NCBI GenBank assembly: GCA_947253885.1
Contig: CAMYAO010000027.1
Span: forward strand, 1-19,978
Direction: 5' to 3'
Source: an uncultured Clostridium sp.
Lineage (GTDB): Bacteria > Bacillota > Clostridia > Lachnospirales > Lachnospiraceae
DNA: 19,978 bases
The notes under the pieces are model-generated. The model saw only the letters and a list, made by a program, of their open reading frames with translations, was not told where the DNA came from and did no database searches. A program made the position numbers and the translations under genes. Positions 6,823-14,388 of the stretch are shown here, piece after piece. Position 1 is the stretch's first letter; each line of letters opens with the position of its first letter.

Positions 6823-8347
6823 TTGCAGTTCCTTTCCAATAATTATGATTAATTGTCCGAAATGTTACTGCCTCCTGCAAATGTCTGTATTGTATTTCAC
6901 TTTCCTTCTCAAGATCGGCTATAGTCCTGGCTACTCGTAAAATTTTATGATATCCTCTTACACTGAGTTTATACTCCTGAAATATTGATTTCGCATAGTC
7001 TTCCGTTCTTGCATCCAATTTGCAATAAACAGGCAGTCTGGATGCCGGTATCTGTGCATTATAACAAAATGTCTCCTTTTCATAGCGTTCTCTTTGTTGA
7101 ACAACCGCCTGTTCTACTCTGGTTCTGATTTGTTCCGAACTTTCCTCTTTTTCGGATGGAACAAGATCCTCATAGGAAACCTCTTTTACCTCTACCGACA
7201 GATCAAACCTGTCCAGTATTGCTTTTGAAATACGTGCACTGTATCTGCTTAACGACCGAACACTGCAATTACATCGATTTAGATCCGGATAATATCCGCA
7301 TCTGCACGGATTCATTGCTGCAACCAAAAGAAAACGGGAAGGAAAGGTAATACTTCCCTCTGCTCTGGAAATCCGAATCTGTCCGTCTTCCAAAGGTTCT
7401 CTGAGTGATTCTATTACTTTTATGGAAAATTCTGAGAATTCGTCCAAAAAAAGAACTCCGTTATGCGCCAAACTTACTTCTCCAGGATGCGGATATCTCC
7501 CGCCTCCGATCAATGCCGTTTCTGTTATATTCGAATTCGGTATTCTGCAGGGACGAAAGGTCTTATACCCATCCTCTGATCGAAAATCTCCCATCATACT
7601 GTATATTTTATTAATCTCCAGCAATTCCGGACTTGTCAAAGACGGCAAAATAGTAGGAATTCTTTTGGCAATCATTGTTTTTCCACTTCCCGGAGGACCG
7701 ATCAGTAATAGATGATGCATACCGGCAGCAGAAATCTCAGCAGCCTTTCGTGCAAAATATTGTCCTTTTATTTCTTTAAAATCCATCTGATAGGACGGAT
7801 CTGTAACAATGGCACTACCTTCACTCATTTGTATAAAATTATTTTTCACATGAGAAAGATATTCGGAAAGACTTCGGATTCCCATAACAGAAATTCCGGG
7901 GATCATACAAAATTCCCTTTCATTTTCCTTTGGTACTACTAACTTACAGAATCCCTGTTCTTTTGCGAACAGTCCCATAGAAAAACTGTTTTCAACCGGA
8001 AGAATATCTCCGTTTAATCCGATTTCACCAATAAAAATAGTATCCTGAAGCTCTGAAACAGTCAGAATCCCAAACGATGCCAATACCGCTATCGTAATCG
8101 GAAAATCGCATCCGCTCCCGGATTTTCTGATATTTGCAGGCGTCATATTCACAGTAATGCGTTTTGCCGGAATCAATATACCCGAATTTTTTATTGCAGT
8201 AATTACCCGTGCTTTCGCCTCTTTTACCTCTGAGGTCAGAAATCCCACCATTTCAAATAAAGGCATTCCGTTTCTTACATCTGCTTCTACTGTTACCAGT
8301 ACCATTTTCATACCACTTTGCAAAATAGTTGTTATTTTATTGTACAT
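6815..8347 (-). CDS. comM: ComM/YifB-type AAA+ ATPase (magnesium-chelatase-like)
   Basis: ComM/YifB family. In Vibrio cholerae and Haemophilus, ComM is a hexameric helicase that promotes branch migration during transformation. The 510-residue protein has an N-terminal Lon-protease-like fold (about 1-170; the stretch RITVNMTPANIRKSG is typical). The AAA+ module follows, with Walker A GPPGSGKT at 217-224 and Walker B GVLFLDEF at 297-304. Four cysteines (348, 350, 359, 361) form the family's CxC...CxC metal-binding insert. The C-terminal domain completes the protein. The N-terminus matches the family, but no clear ribosome binding site precedes the ATG, which is unusual here. It starts the comM-dprA-topA unit. 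Confidence 0.94.
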   Translation of the reverse strand: MYNKITTILQSGMKMVLVTVEADVRNGMPLFEMVGFLTSEVKEAKARVITAIKNSGILIPAKRITVNMTPANIRKSGSGCDFPITIAVLASFGILTVSELQDTIFIGEIGLNGDILPVENSFSMGLFAKEQGFCKLVVPKENEREFCMIPGISVMGIRSLSEYLSHVKNNFIQMSEGSAIVTDPSYQMDFKEIKGQYFARKAAEISAAGMHHLLLIGPPGSGKTMIAKRIPTILPSLTSPELLEINKIYSMMGDFRSEDGYKTFRPCRIPNSNITETALIGGGRYPHPGEVSLAHNGVLFLDEFSEFSIKVIESLREPLEDGQIRISRAEGSITFPSRFLLVAAMNPCRCGYYPDLNRCNCSVRSLSRYSARISKAILDRFDLSVEVKEVSYEDLVPSEKEESSEQIRTRVEQAVVQQRERYEKETFCYNAQIPASRLPVYCKLDARTEDYAKSIFQEYKLSVRGYHKILRVARTIADLEKESEIQYRHLQEAVTFRTINHNYWKGTANV

Positions 8348-8359
8348 GACTGTTTGGGG

Positions 8360-8429
8360 ATATAAGATAAAGGCTCATAACAAAGCCGTTCAGAACGGAC
8401 AGCTGTCTTAGCTGCACTATATAAGATAA
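8360..8429 (-). repeat. Small hairpins flanked by an 11-base direct repeat, comM leader
   Basis: ATATAAGATAA occurs at 8360-8370 and again at 8419-8429. Between the copies lie three short inverted repeats: 8372-8375 with 8384-8387, 8386-8390 with 8394-8398, and 8400-8404 with 8410-8414. The first two share two bases, so they compete. The second repeat copy contains the candidate comM -10 element. Confidence 0.4.
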
Positions 8430-8451
8430 CTTCATATTAACATTTTTCCAA
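8423..8451 (-). promoter_or_regulatory. Weak candidate comM promoter
   Basis: On the minus strand TTGGAA (8446-8451) and TATCTT (8423-8428) are spaced by 17 bases, each with four consensus matches. It lies just after the stem that follows trpS. Support is modest. Confidence 0.3.
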
Positions 8452-8540
8452 AAAGAAAGGAACCCTCATGTACCGACCTCCCAGTCGTTAGATTTTGGAT
8501 CCAATTTTTTGAGAGCACCACATATAGGTTCCCTTCTTTT
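8451..8540 (-). terminator. Long stem element after trpS, terminator or structured RNA
   Basis: A 14-bp stem (8527-8540 with 8451-8464, one G-U pair) begins three bases after the trpS stop. On the minus strand it runs into a T-rich tail, as in a terminator. The region between the arms is 62 bases, far longer than a normal loop, and holds further complementary segments: ATGT with ACAT, CTCTC with GGGAG, and CGAC with GTCG. It may be a structured RNA that ends in its own terminator; I do not recognise the family. Confidence 0.5.
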
Positions 8541-8543
8541 GTC

Positions 8544-9548
8544 CTATCTTATTTTTTCTGGAAAGCCAACTTTCTTTTGCACCTTTCTTAATGTCTTAGT
8601 TGCAAAATAATTTGCTTTTTCCGCGTTTTCTTTAATAACAGCATCAATGTAAGCCTTATCCTTTTCCAGCTCCTTATATCGCTCCTGAAGCGGTTTCAAC
8701 ACAGAAATAACAGCTTCTCCTACTGCTGATTTTAAATCTCCGTATCCTTTTCCGTCAAATTCCGCCAGTGCGGATTCTGTTGACAATTTTGTACAGGCAC
8801 AATATATATCAAGCAGATTCTTTACTCCCGGCTGTTCTTCCCTGTATGCGATTCTTCCCTCCGAGTCTGTGACCGCCCTCTTAAATTTACGCATAATTGT
8901 ATCCGGATCATCCATCAGGTATACACTGGCATTTACATTTTCATCTGATTTTGACATCTTCTTTTCTGGATTTTGAAGGCTCATTACCTTTGCGCCGGCC
9001 TTTCCCACATAGGCTTCCGGAACGGTAAAAACATCCCCATATATCCCATTGAACCTCTGTGCAATATCTCTTGTAATCTCCAAATGCTGCATCTGGTCAA
9101 TTCCGACCGGAACCACATCTGCTTGATAAAGCAAGATATCTGCTGCCATCAGAACAGGATAGGTAAACAGACCCGCATTAATATTATCTGCGTGCTTTGC
9201 CGACTTATCCTTAAACTGTGTCATGCGGCTTAACTCTCCCATATAGGTAAAGCAATTTAAAATCCATGCAAGTTCGGCATGACCGGATACATGTGATTGA
9301 TAATAAATACAGTTTTTTTTCGGATCCAATCCTGACGCAATATATAACATCAACAGTTTTCTGGCTCTTTGACGTAATTCCGCAGGGTTTTGACGAACTG
9401 TAATGGAATGCATATCCACTACACTGTAAAAACATTCATACTCATCACTTAACGTCAACCAATTTTTTAATGCCCCCAAATAATTTCCCAATGTCAAATT
9501 ACCGGTAGACTGCATTCCGCTAAATAATACTTTTTTTCCGTCTATCAT
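8544..9548 (-). CDS. trpS: Tryptophan--tRNA ligase
   Basis: Class Ic aminoacyl-tRNA synthetase that charges tRNA-Trp with tryptophan in the cytoplasm. The 334-residue length is normal for bacterial TrpRS. The HIGH-equivalent motif is TGNLTLGN at residues 15-22. The KMSKS loop is at residues 197-201 in PEKKMSKSDEN. The tryptophan-pocket region includes MAADILLYQADVVPVGIDQ around residues 134-152. AAGGAG lies 11 bases before the ATG. The stop of the DUF5662 gene is only 15 bases upstream, so the two are probably co-transcribed. No T-box leader is visible, unlike many Firmicute trpS genes. Confidence 0.97.
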   Translation of the reverse strand: MIDGKKVLFSGMQSTGNLTLGNYLGALKNWLTLSDEYECFYSVVDMHSITVRQNPAELRQRARKLLMLYIASGLDPKKNCIYYQSHVSGHAELAWILNCFTYMGELSRMTQFKDKSAKHADNINAGLFTYPVLMAADILLYQADVVPVGIDQMQHLEITRDIAQRFNGIYGDVFTVPEAYVGKAGAKVMSLQNPEKKMSKSDENVNASVYLMDDPDTIMRKFKRAVTDSEGRIAYREEQPGVKNLLDIYCACTKLSTESALAEFDGKGYGDLKSAVGEAVISVLKPLQERYKELEKDKAYIDAVIKENAEKANYFATKTLRKVQKKVGFPEKIR

Positions 9549-9563
9549 CTTAATGTTTACTCC

Positions 9564-10100
9564 TTATCTTTTATTTTTCAGAACTTCCTTTCGGATATAT
9601 GCAAACGTCGCATCCTCTCCTTCTTCTGCAAGACGTTTCAACAAATCCTCTAAAAGTGCTGCAGTATTTTCATGAATTACATAGTGGTGCTTGCTCTTTT
9701 CATAATATTCCAACGCAGAAGCAGGTGTATATTTTTCTTTTTGATATACTTTACATGCGGAAAGGCGATCAACAAACATCTCAACCACATATTTTTTAGG
9801 CATATCCATCCCCACCATTTTCTCTTCTGTTTCTAAACCGTAATCAATCCAATATTCCAAATGATGCTTATTTCTACCTTTATGATGTAACCATGCAGAA
9901 GAATATCCTTTATCCAGACGTTCTGCATTATTCGGGCTCACATCTCCCTGAAAATATTTTACGCCGACCCAAAATTCTGTCGGAGAATACTTCGACAGAT
10001 CGTGCAATAAGCCCTGTTTATATAATCCTGCCCGAAAGCAGCCCTTCATTACCAAATATTTATGATAGGAAATAGTTTTTAAATGCTTCCAAAAATTCAA
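9564..10100 (-). CDS. DUF5662 family protein, unknown function
   Basis: Resembles the DUF5662 family of uncharacterised cytoplasmic proteins; I recognise it by pattern, not by search. With the chosen start it has 178 residues. It is rich in aromatic residues and histidines: GLLHDLSKYSP around His33-Asp34, then paired histidines at 72-73 and 79-80 in LHHKGRNKHHLEYWIDYG. The His-Asp pair and histidine clusters suggest a metal-binding, HD-like helical fold; that is inference. I place the start at TTG (10098-10100) because GGGAGG sits six bases upstream (10107-10112). An ATG at 10140-10142 has no ribosome binding site. It shares a transcript with trpS. No signal peptide or membrane segment is seen. 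Confidence 0.8.
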   Translation of the reverse strand: MNFWKHLKTISYHKYLVMKGCFRAGLYKQGLLHDLSKYSPTEFWVGVKYFQGDVSPNNAERLDKGYSSAWLHHKGRNKHHLEYWIDYGLETEEKMVGMDMPKKYVVEMFVDRLSACKVYQKEKYTPASALEYYEKSKHHYVIHENTAALLEDLLKRLAEEGEDATFAYIRKEVLKNKR

Positions 10101-10132
10101 AAATAACCTCCCTAAGTGTAAATTTACGATTA

Positions 10133-10161
10133 AGTATAACATTTTTTTTTCTAACTATAAA
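10133..10161 (-). promoter_or_regulatory. Candidate promoter for DUF5662-trpS
   Basis: On the minus strand an extended -10, TG-T-TATACT (TATACT at 10133-10138), has a -35-like TTTATA (10156-10161) 17 bases upstream. It stands back to back with the DUF1292 promoter. Confidence 0.5.
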
Positions 10162-10171
10162 GTAAATCCCA

Positions 10172-10200
10172 TTGACTTTTATTCTTCTGGTTTTTATACT
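10172..10200 (+). promoter_or_regulatory. Strong promoter for the DUF1292 gene
   Basis: TTGACT (10172-10177) and TATACT (10195-10200) are separated by exactly 17 bases, five of six matches each. This is the best sigma-A-type promoter in the window. It leaves a leader of about 35 bases before the ATG at 10243. Confidence 0.8.
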
Positions 10201-10242
10201 GAATCTAGTTTATTAACTATATGAAAGAAAGAGGTTTTCCTT

Positions 10243-10551
10243 ATGGCAAATGAATTTGACAAAGAAGATATGATTGATTCTGAAGACGCTTTTGTAACAT
10301 TGGAATTAGAAGACGGTTCTGAAATTGATTGTGATATCGTTATGATCTTTTCCGTAGAAGAGCAAGATTACATTGCTCTTGTTCAGCGCGAAGAAGAAGA
10401 AAAAGAAGAAGCCGAAGTTTTATTCTATCGTTATTCAGAGGATGAAGAAGGCACTCCTTCTTTAGACAATATCGAAACAGATGAAGAATTTGAAACGGTT
10501 GCAGATGTATTCGATCAACTTCTTGATGAAGAAGATTTCGAAGAAATGTAA
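10243..10551 (+). CDS. DUF1292 domain-containing protein (YrzB-like)
   Basis: A 102-residue, very acidic cytoplasmic protein of the DUF1292 (YrzB) family, whose function is unknown. Residues 15-70 hold the family core: a beta-rich segment (FVTLELEDGSEIDCDIVMIF) followed by a segment like YIALV with a Glu-rich run. The tail, about residues 72-102, is dominated by Asp and Glu (VFDQLLDEEDFEEM). AGAGG lies eight bases before the ATG and a strong promoter stands directly upstream, so it is probably well expressed and monocistronic. In Bacillus-type genomes yrzB sits with yrrL and yrzL; here it is alone, divergent from DUF5662-trpS and convergent with a helicase. Confidence 0.85.
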   Translation: MANEFDKEDMIDSEDAFVTLELEDGSEIDCDIVMIFSVEEQDYIALVQREEEEKEEAEVLFYRYSEDEEGTPSLDNIETDEEFETVADVFDQLLDEEDFEEM

Positions 10552-10566
10552 TCAGTGCCTTGCATA

Positions 10567-10602
10567 AATAATCCCTTTGCAGTTCTGCAAAGGGATTATT
10601 TT
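10567..10602. terminator. Bidirectional terminator between the DUF1292 gene and the helicase
   Basis: A perfect 15-bp stem (10567-10581 with 10586-10600) has a four-base loop and T residues on the plus strand at 10599-10602. The minus-strand tail (TTATTTATG) is weaker. It sits between two convergent stop codons and starts 15 bases after the first. Confidence 0.85.
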
Positions 10603-10603
10603 G

Positions 10604-12427
10604 TCAGGTTATCTCTCCGAGAAATCTGGACGGATCCATGTCTTTATTATGAATTTTATCGGAATATGTCAAATACAATTCTTTTTTTGCCCGTGTCATC
10701 GCCACATAAAGCATTCGCCGTTCCTCTTCTATTTCTTCCACTAATGTTGCTTTTTTATACGGTATGACATTCTCATTAAGATCCGGCAAAAAAACTGTAT
10801 CATACTCCAGACCTTTTGCCGAATGATATGTACTGATCACCACAGCATCCGCCTCTATCTCTGCCCTACCCTTTCTATTTTGCCCGATTCTCTCCGTCTC
10901 TGTTTTTTCGATCACCTGAAACCACTCCTCAAAGGAGGAATACTCCTTTGCATATTCTGTTATCTCCTCAAGTATCTCAAACAGTTCTTCTTCTTCAACT
11001 CCTCTCTCCTTTGCATACGAAAAAATATACTTCTGATAGTCTATCCCCTTTCTGATATACAAAAGAGCGGTATAAGGACGCATTGATGATAAGACCTCTA
11101 AATCTATCCGCAGCTTTTCCAATCGCCTTACCATCCAGTTTTGCTTCAAATAAAACAACTTCCATTTATCTATGTCAATCGAATCCCCCGGCAGTCCCTC
11201 TCTGGAAAGATATCGATTCGGTCGATTCATAATTCTCAAAAAATTTCTTCTTGTCCGTTCTCCTTTGGCAATTTTAATATAGGTAAACAGATCTCTCACA
11301 ATCCAATGATTATATAAACTCGGTATCTGATCCTTTGAAACATAGGAAATATTAAAACCGGACAGCTGTTCCATTATAAAACGTGGACCGGAATTGGTTC
11401 TGTATAACAACGCAATCTCTTTTAACGACCGTCCTTCTCTGAGTTTCTTTTGAATCTCCTTTATAATAAATAGATTTTCTTCTCTTTGTGTCCGAAAGTG
11501 CTTTACCGTTACCAGTCCCTGCTCCGACTGCCCACTGGAAAGAATTTCTTTTTGAAACCTCAGGCGATTTTGTTTGATCAAACGATTGCTTATCTTTGTA
11601 ATTTCAGAACCGCAGCGATAATTTATATTCAGAGTGATTGTTTCCGCATTTGGATAATCTTTTAAAAACTGCTGCATTATTTCCGGTTTTGCCCCTCTAA
11701 AACGATAAACAGATTGATCGTCATCCCCAACTATAAATAAATTATTTTGATAGCCTGCCAACAATTGAACGGTACGATATTGGATGGAATTAATGTCTTG
11801 AAACTCATCTACTAAAATATATTGAAATTTTGTTTGCCATTTCTTTCGAATATCCGGACGTTTTGAGAGCAGATCATAGCAAAAAATCAGCATGTCATCA
11901 AAATCTAAAAAACCATTTGTCCGCAAAAACTGTTCATACTGATGATAAAAATCACGAAACTGTCCAGCACTGCAGCTGGTGGCATAGTAATGCTGTAAGG
12001 AAATCATGGAATTCTTCACAATTCCCACTTCCTGAAATAATTTTCCGATCAGCTCCTTCTCCTCTTCATATTCCATGTCAGATTCCGCTAAAAATTGTTT
12101 TGCAAATTGATACTTCCATTCATCTCTTACAATATTAGCTCCTGTATAACCGTACGCAACTCTCAATATCTGAAAAAACACAGAATGAAAGGTTCCGAAA
12201 ATCACCGATTCCGACTTTTTTTCACACAATGTTGTAAAGCGATGTTGCATCTCTAATGCCGCCGCCTTTGAAAACGTAATTACTAATATATTTTCAGGAC
12301 GCACACCATGTTCAATCAGATGTTTTGTACGATGTGTGATAACTGTCGTCTTTCCCGACCCCGGTCCTGCTATTACCATCATCGGCCCATTTTTATGTTG
12401 AATTGCCTGTTTTTGTGCTTGATTAAT
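10604..12427 (-). CDS. UvrD/PcrA-like superfamily 1A DNA helicase, probable AUU start
   Basis: A 3'-5' SF1A helicase, 607 residues with the start I prefer. Motifs in order (AUU as residue 1): Q-motif NQAQKQAI at 2-9, Walker A GPGSGKTT at 21-28, motif II VDEFQD at 206-211, motif III GDDDQSVYRFRG at 234-245, motif IV around NINYRC, motif V around TYHSAKGLEYD and motif VI around MLYVAMTRAKKE. It is shorter than PcrA (about 720 residues), lacking the long C-terminal tail, so I give no symbol. The first ATG (12380-12382) lies just before Walker A, has no ribosome binding site and would lose the Q-motif. In-frame ATT at 12425-12427 has GGAGG seven bases upstream (12435-12439) and restores the usual N-terminus. 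An in-frame TAG at 12443-12445 rules out a longer form. Confidence 0.88.
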   Translation of the reverse strand: MNQAQKQAIQHKNGPMMVIAGPGSGKTTVITHRTKHLIEHGVRPENILVITFSKAAALEMQHRFTTLCEKKSESVIFGTFHSVFFQILRVAYGYTGANIVRDEWKYQFAKQFLAESDMEYEEEKELIGKLFQEVGIVKNSMISLQHYYATSCSAGQFRDFYHQYEQFLRTNGFLDFDDMLIFCYDLLSKRPDIRKKWQTKFQYILVDEFQDINSIQYRTVQLLAGYQNNLFIVGDDDQSVYRFRGAKPEIMQQFLKDYPNAETITLNINYRCGSEITKISNRLIKQNRLRFQKEILSSGQSEQGLVTVKHFRTQREENLFIIKEIQKKLREGRSLKEIALLYRTNSGPRFIMEQLSGFNISYVSKDQIPSLYNHWIVRDLFTYIKIAKGERTRRNFLRIMNRPNRYLSREGLPGDSIDIDKWKLFYLKQNWMVRRLEKLRIDLEVLSSMRPYTALLYIRKGIDYQKYIFSYAKERGVEEEELFEILEEITEYAKEYSSFEEWFQVIEKTETERIGQNRKGRAEIEADAVVISTYHSAKGLEYDTVFLPDLNENVIPYKKATLVEEIEEERRMLYVAMTRAKKELYLTYSDKIHNKDMDPSRFLGEIT

Positions 12428-12506
12428 AAAAAAACCTCCTGTCTACTTTTATATGATCTCGATTAGTATATCATCTTTTCATTATAATTTAAAAATACAT
12501 TTCCCT

Positions 12507-12529
12507 TTTAGGCAATTTAATTGTATAAT
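12507..12529 (+). promoter_or_regulatory. Possible etfBA -10 region
   Basis: A perfect TATAAT stands at 12524-12529, about 31 bases before the etfB ATG. No recognisable -35 lies at the right distance, so activator use or a different -10 (another TATAAT at 12483-12488) is possible. Confidence 0.35.
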
Positions 12530-12560
12530 AATAAAAAGCAAACAGATAGGAGGTTACTAC

Positions 12561-13334
12561 ATGAAAATTTTAGTATTAATAAAACAAGTTCCGAATGTAG
12601 AAGATATTATTATTAATGCGGATACATTTACAGTTGACCGCTCCAATGCAGTCGATGTCTTAAACCCGGTTGATTCTCATGCAGTTGAAGCTGCACTTTC
12701 TATACGTAAAGACGGGGATTCCGTTACCATTCTCAGTATGGGACCCGATTCCTGCGAAGGAATTATACGTGAAGGAATCGGAATGGGAGCCGATGAGGGA
12801 ATTCGTATCACAGATGACAAACTAAAAGGTGCCGATACACTGGTAACTGCCACCACGCTTTCAAAAGCGATCAGCCATCTGGGAGGATATGATTACATAT
12901 TCTGCGGAGACGTTTCTGCAGATGGAGGAACTGCTCAGATTCCTTCAAAATTAGGTACTATGCTAGGCTATAGTTTGCTTTCCAGAGCTTCTAAAATTGA
13001 AATGACAGAAGACGGACTCAAAATCATGCGCAAAGCAAGAACCGGTTTTGAATCTTTACAGGGAAAATGCCCTCTCATATGCTCTGTTACAGAAGATGCA
13101 AATGAACCTAGAAGTATCACAATGAAAAATCGTATGAAGGCGAAAAAGGTGGAGGTATCCGTTTTATCTGCTGATGAAATCGGTTTATCTGAAGAGGATT
13201 TGCATAGTCCATCCTCTGTAATCGCTCTATTTCCACCAAAGAAAGCTGCACCCGGTCAAATTATTGACGGCGCAAACGCTGCTGAAAAAACATCTGCTTT
13301 ATTTGAAATCTTGAAAGCAAATCACTGTTTATAG
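12561..13334 (+). CDS. etfB: Electron transfer flavoprotein subunit beta
   Basis: ETF beta (FixA family), 257 residues, which with EtfA carries electrons between flavin dehydrogenases and other carriers. It opens with the family N-terminus MKILVLIKQVPN. The nucleotide-binding part includes GADTLVTATTLSKAI around 90-105 and DGGTAQIPSKLG around 121-132, a diverged form of the common DGDTAQV motif. The late segment CPLICSVTEDANEPR is also typical. AGGAGG (12548-12553) precedes the ATG; the frame is open further upstream but without support. It leads a two-gene operon with etfA 10 bases downstream. No acyl-CoA dehydrogenase, lactate dehydrogenase or FixCX gene is adjacent, so the partner is unknown. 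Whether it bifurcates electrons cannot be decided from what I see. Confidence 0.92.
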   Translation: MKILVLIKQVPNVEDIIINADTFTVDRSNAVDVLNPVDSHAVEAALSIRKDGDSVTILSMGPDSCEGIIREGIGMGADEGIRITDDKLKGADTLVTATTLSKAISHLGGYDYIFCGDVSADGGTAQIPSKLGTMLGYSLLSRASKIEMTEDGLKIMRKARTGFESLQGKCPLICSVTEDANEPRSITMKNRMKAKKVEVSVLSADEIGLSEEDLHSPSSVIALFPPKKAAPGQIIDGANAAEKTSALFEILKANHCL

Positions 13335-13344
13335 GAGGTGTGGT

Positions 13345-14331
13345 ATGAATAATCAAAATATATGGGTTGTATTTGAAATCTCAGACAATACTCCCAAAAA
13401 AGTATCCTTAGAATTAATGCAGAAAGCTAAGAAAGAGGCTCTAAGCAATCAAGTAAGAACGGTTGCTGTTATTATAAATGAAAAAGCACAGGAGCTTGCA
13501 TCTGTTGCATTTTTAAATGGTGCGGACGATGTAATCACTGTCGAACAGACATCAGCATTTGAAGCATCCGGATATATTTTAGAAAAATTATCCAAAAAAT
13601 ATGAGCCCGGCATCATCTTATTTGGGGCTACTAATTGGGGACGAGATGTAGCAGCCAACTTATCTGCCCGTATTAAATGCGGTATTGCATGTGAATCCAC
13701 AGATATTATTTTAGATGCTAAAGCGAATATCATCAATTGGATTCGACCATCTTATACAGGAAAATTAAATACCAATATTGAGATCTCCGGATTTCCTCAG
13801 ATTGGAACTTTTAAAACCGGTTCATTCCCTATTTTAGAAGCTTCAGATTATCCCGAAACCGGAAATATCATCGCAGAATCAGTCGAGGTTCCGACTTCTG
13901 TCATTTTGACCGAACTGCTTGGTTTTATCCCGGATGACGAACTTACGAAATCCAACATTGAAGATGCCGAGATCATCATTGCCGGAGGACGAGGTGTCGG
14001 AAGTGCCGAAGGATTCCGACCACTGTTTGAACTGGCTGAATTAGTCGGAGGTAAAGTAGGCGCCTCCAGAGCTGCTGTTGATGAAGGATGGATAGAATAC
14101 GAACGTCAGATCGGAGTATCCGGCAAAACAGTTGCTCCTAAACTATATATCGGATTTGGCATTTCCGGAGCAGTTCCTCATATCGCAGGAATGAAAAATT
14201 CACAAGTCATTGTTGCTGTCAACAAAGATAAATATGCTCCAATTTTTGAAATTTCAAACTACGGCATCGTAGAAGATCTAAATGAAGTTCTTCCTGTATT
14301 GATTGAAAAAGTACGATCAGCTTTGAAATAA
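13345..14331 (+). CDS. etfA: Electron transfer flavoprotein subunit alpha
   Basis: ETF alpha, 328 residues, the FAD-binding partner of EtfB. The N-terminal domain (about 1-195) has the expected ILFGATNWGRDVAANLSAR stretch near 91-109. The C-terminal FAD domain carries GGRGVGS at 214-220, SRAAVDEGW at 241-249, and the flavin-binding stretch GVSGKTVAPKLYIGFGISGA at 257-276. The usual GQTGK is GVSGK here. The ribosome binding site TAGGAGGTG overlaps the etfB stop, so the two are translated together. No N-terminal ferredoxin domain is fused. A strong bidirectional terminator follows and separates it from the convergent hydrogenase gene. Confidence 0.94.
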   Translation: MNNQNIWVVFEISDNTPKKVSLELMQKAKKEALSNQVRTVAVIINEKAQELASVAFLNGADDVITVEQTSAFEASGYILEKLSKKYEPGIILFGATNWGRDVAANLSARIKCGIACESTDIILDAKANIINWIRPSYTGKLNTNIEISGFPQIGTFKTGSFPILEASDYPETGNIIAESVEVPTSVILTELLGFIPDDELTKSNIEDAEIIIAGGRGVGSAEGFRPLFELAELVGGKVGASRAAVDEGWIEYERQIGVSGKTVAPKLYIGFGISGAVPHIAGMKNSQVIVAVNKDKYAPIFEISNYGIVEDLNEVLPVLIEKVRSALK

Positions 14332-14335
14332 TTAC

Positions 14336-14384
14336 AAAAAGCTGGTATCAACAGAAAATACTTCTGTCAGATATCAGCTTTTTT
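14336..14384. terminator. Bidirectional terminator between etfA and the hydrogenase gene
   Basis: A 14-bp stem with one mismatch (14336-14349 with 14370-14383) encloses a second 6-bp hairpin (ACAGAA with TTCTGT). T runs end it on both strands. It lies 4 bases from each flanking stop codon, between convergent genes. Confidence 0.88.
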
Positions 14385-14388
14385 ATTG

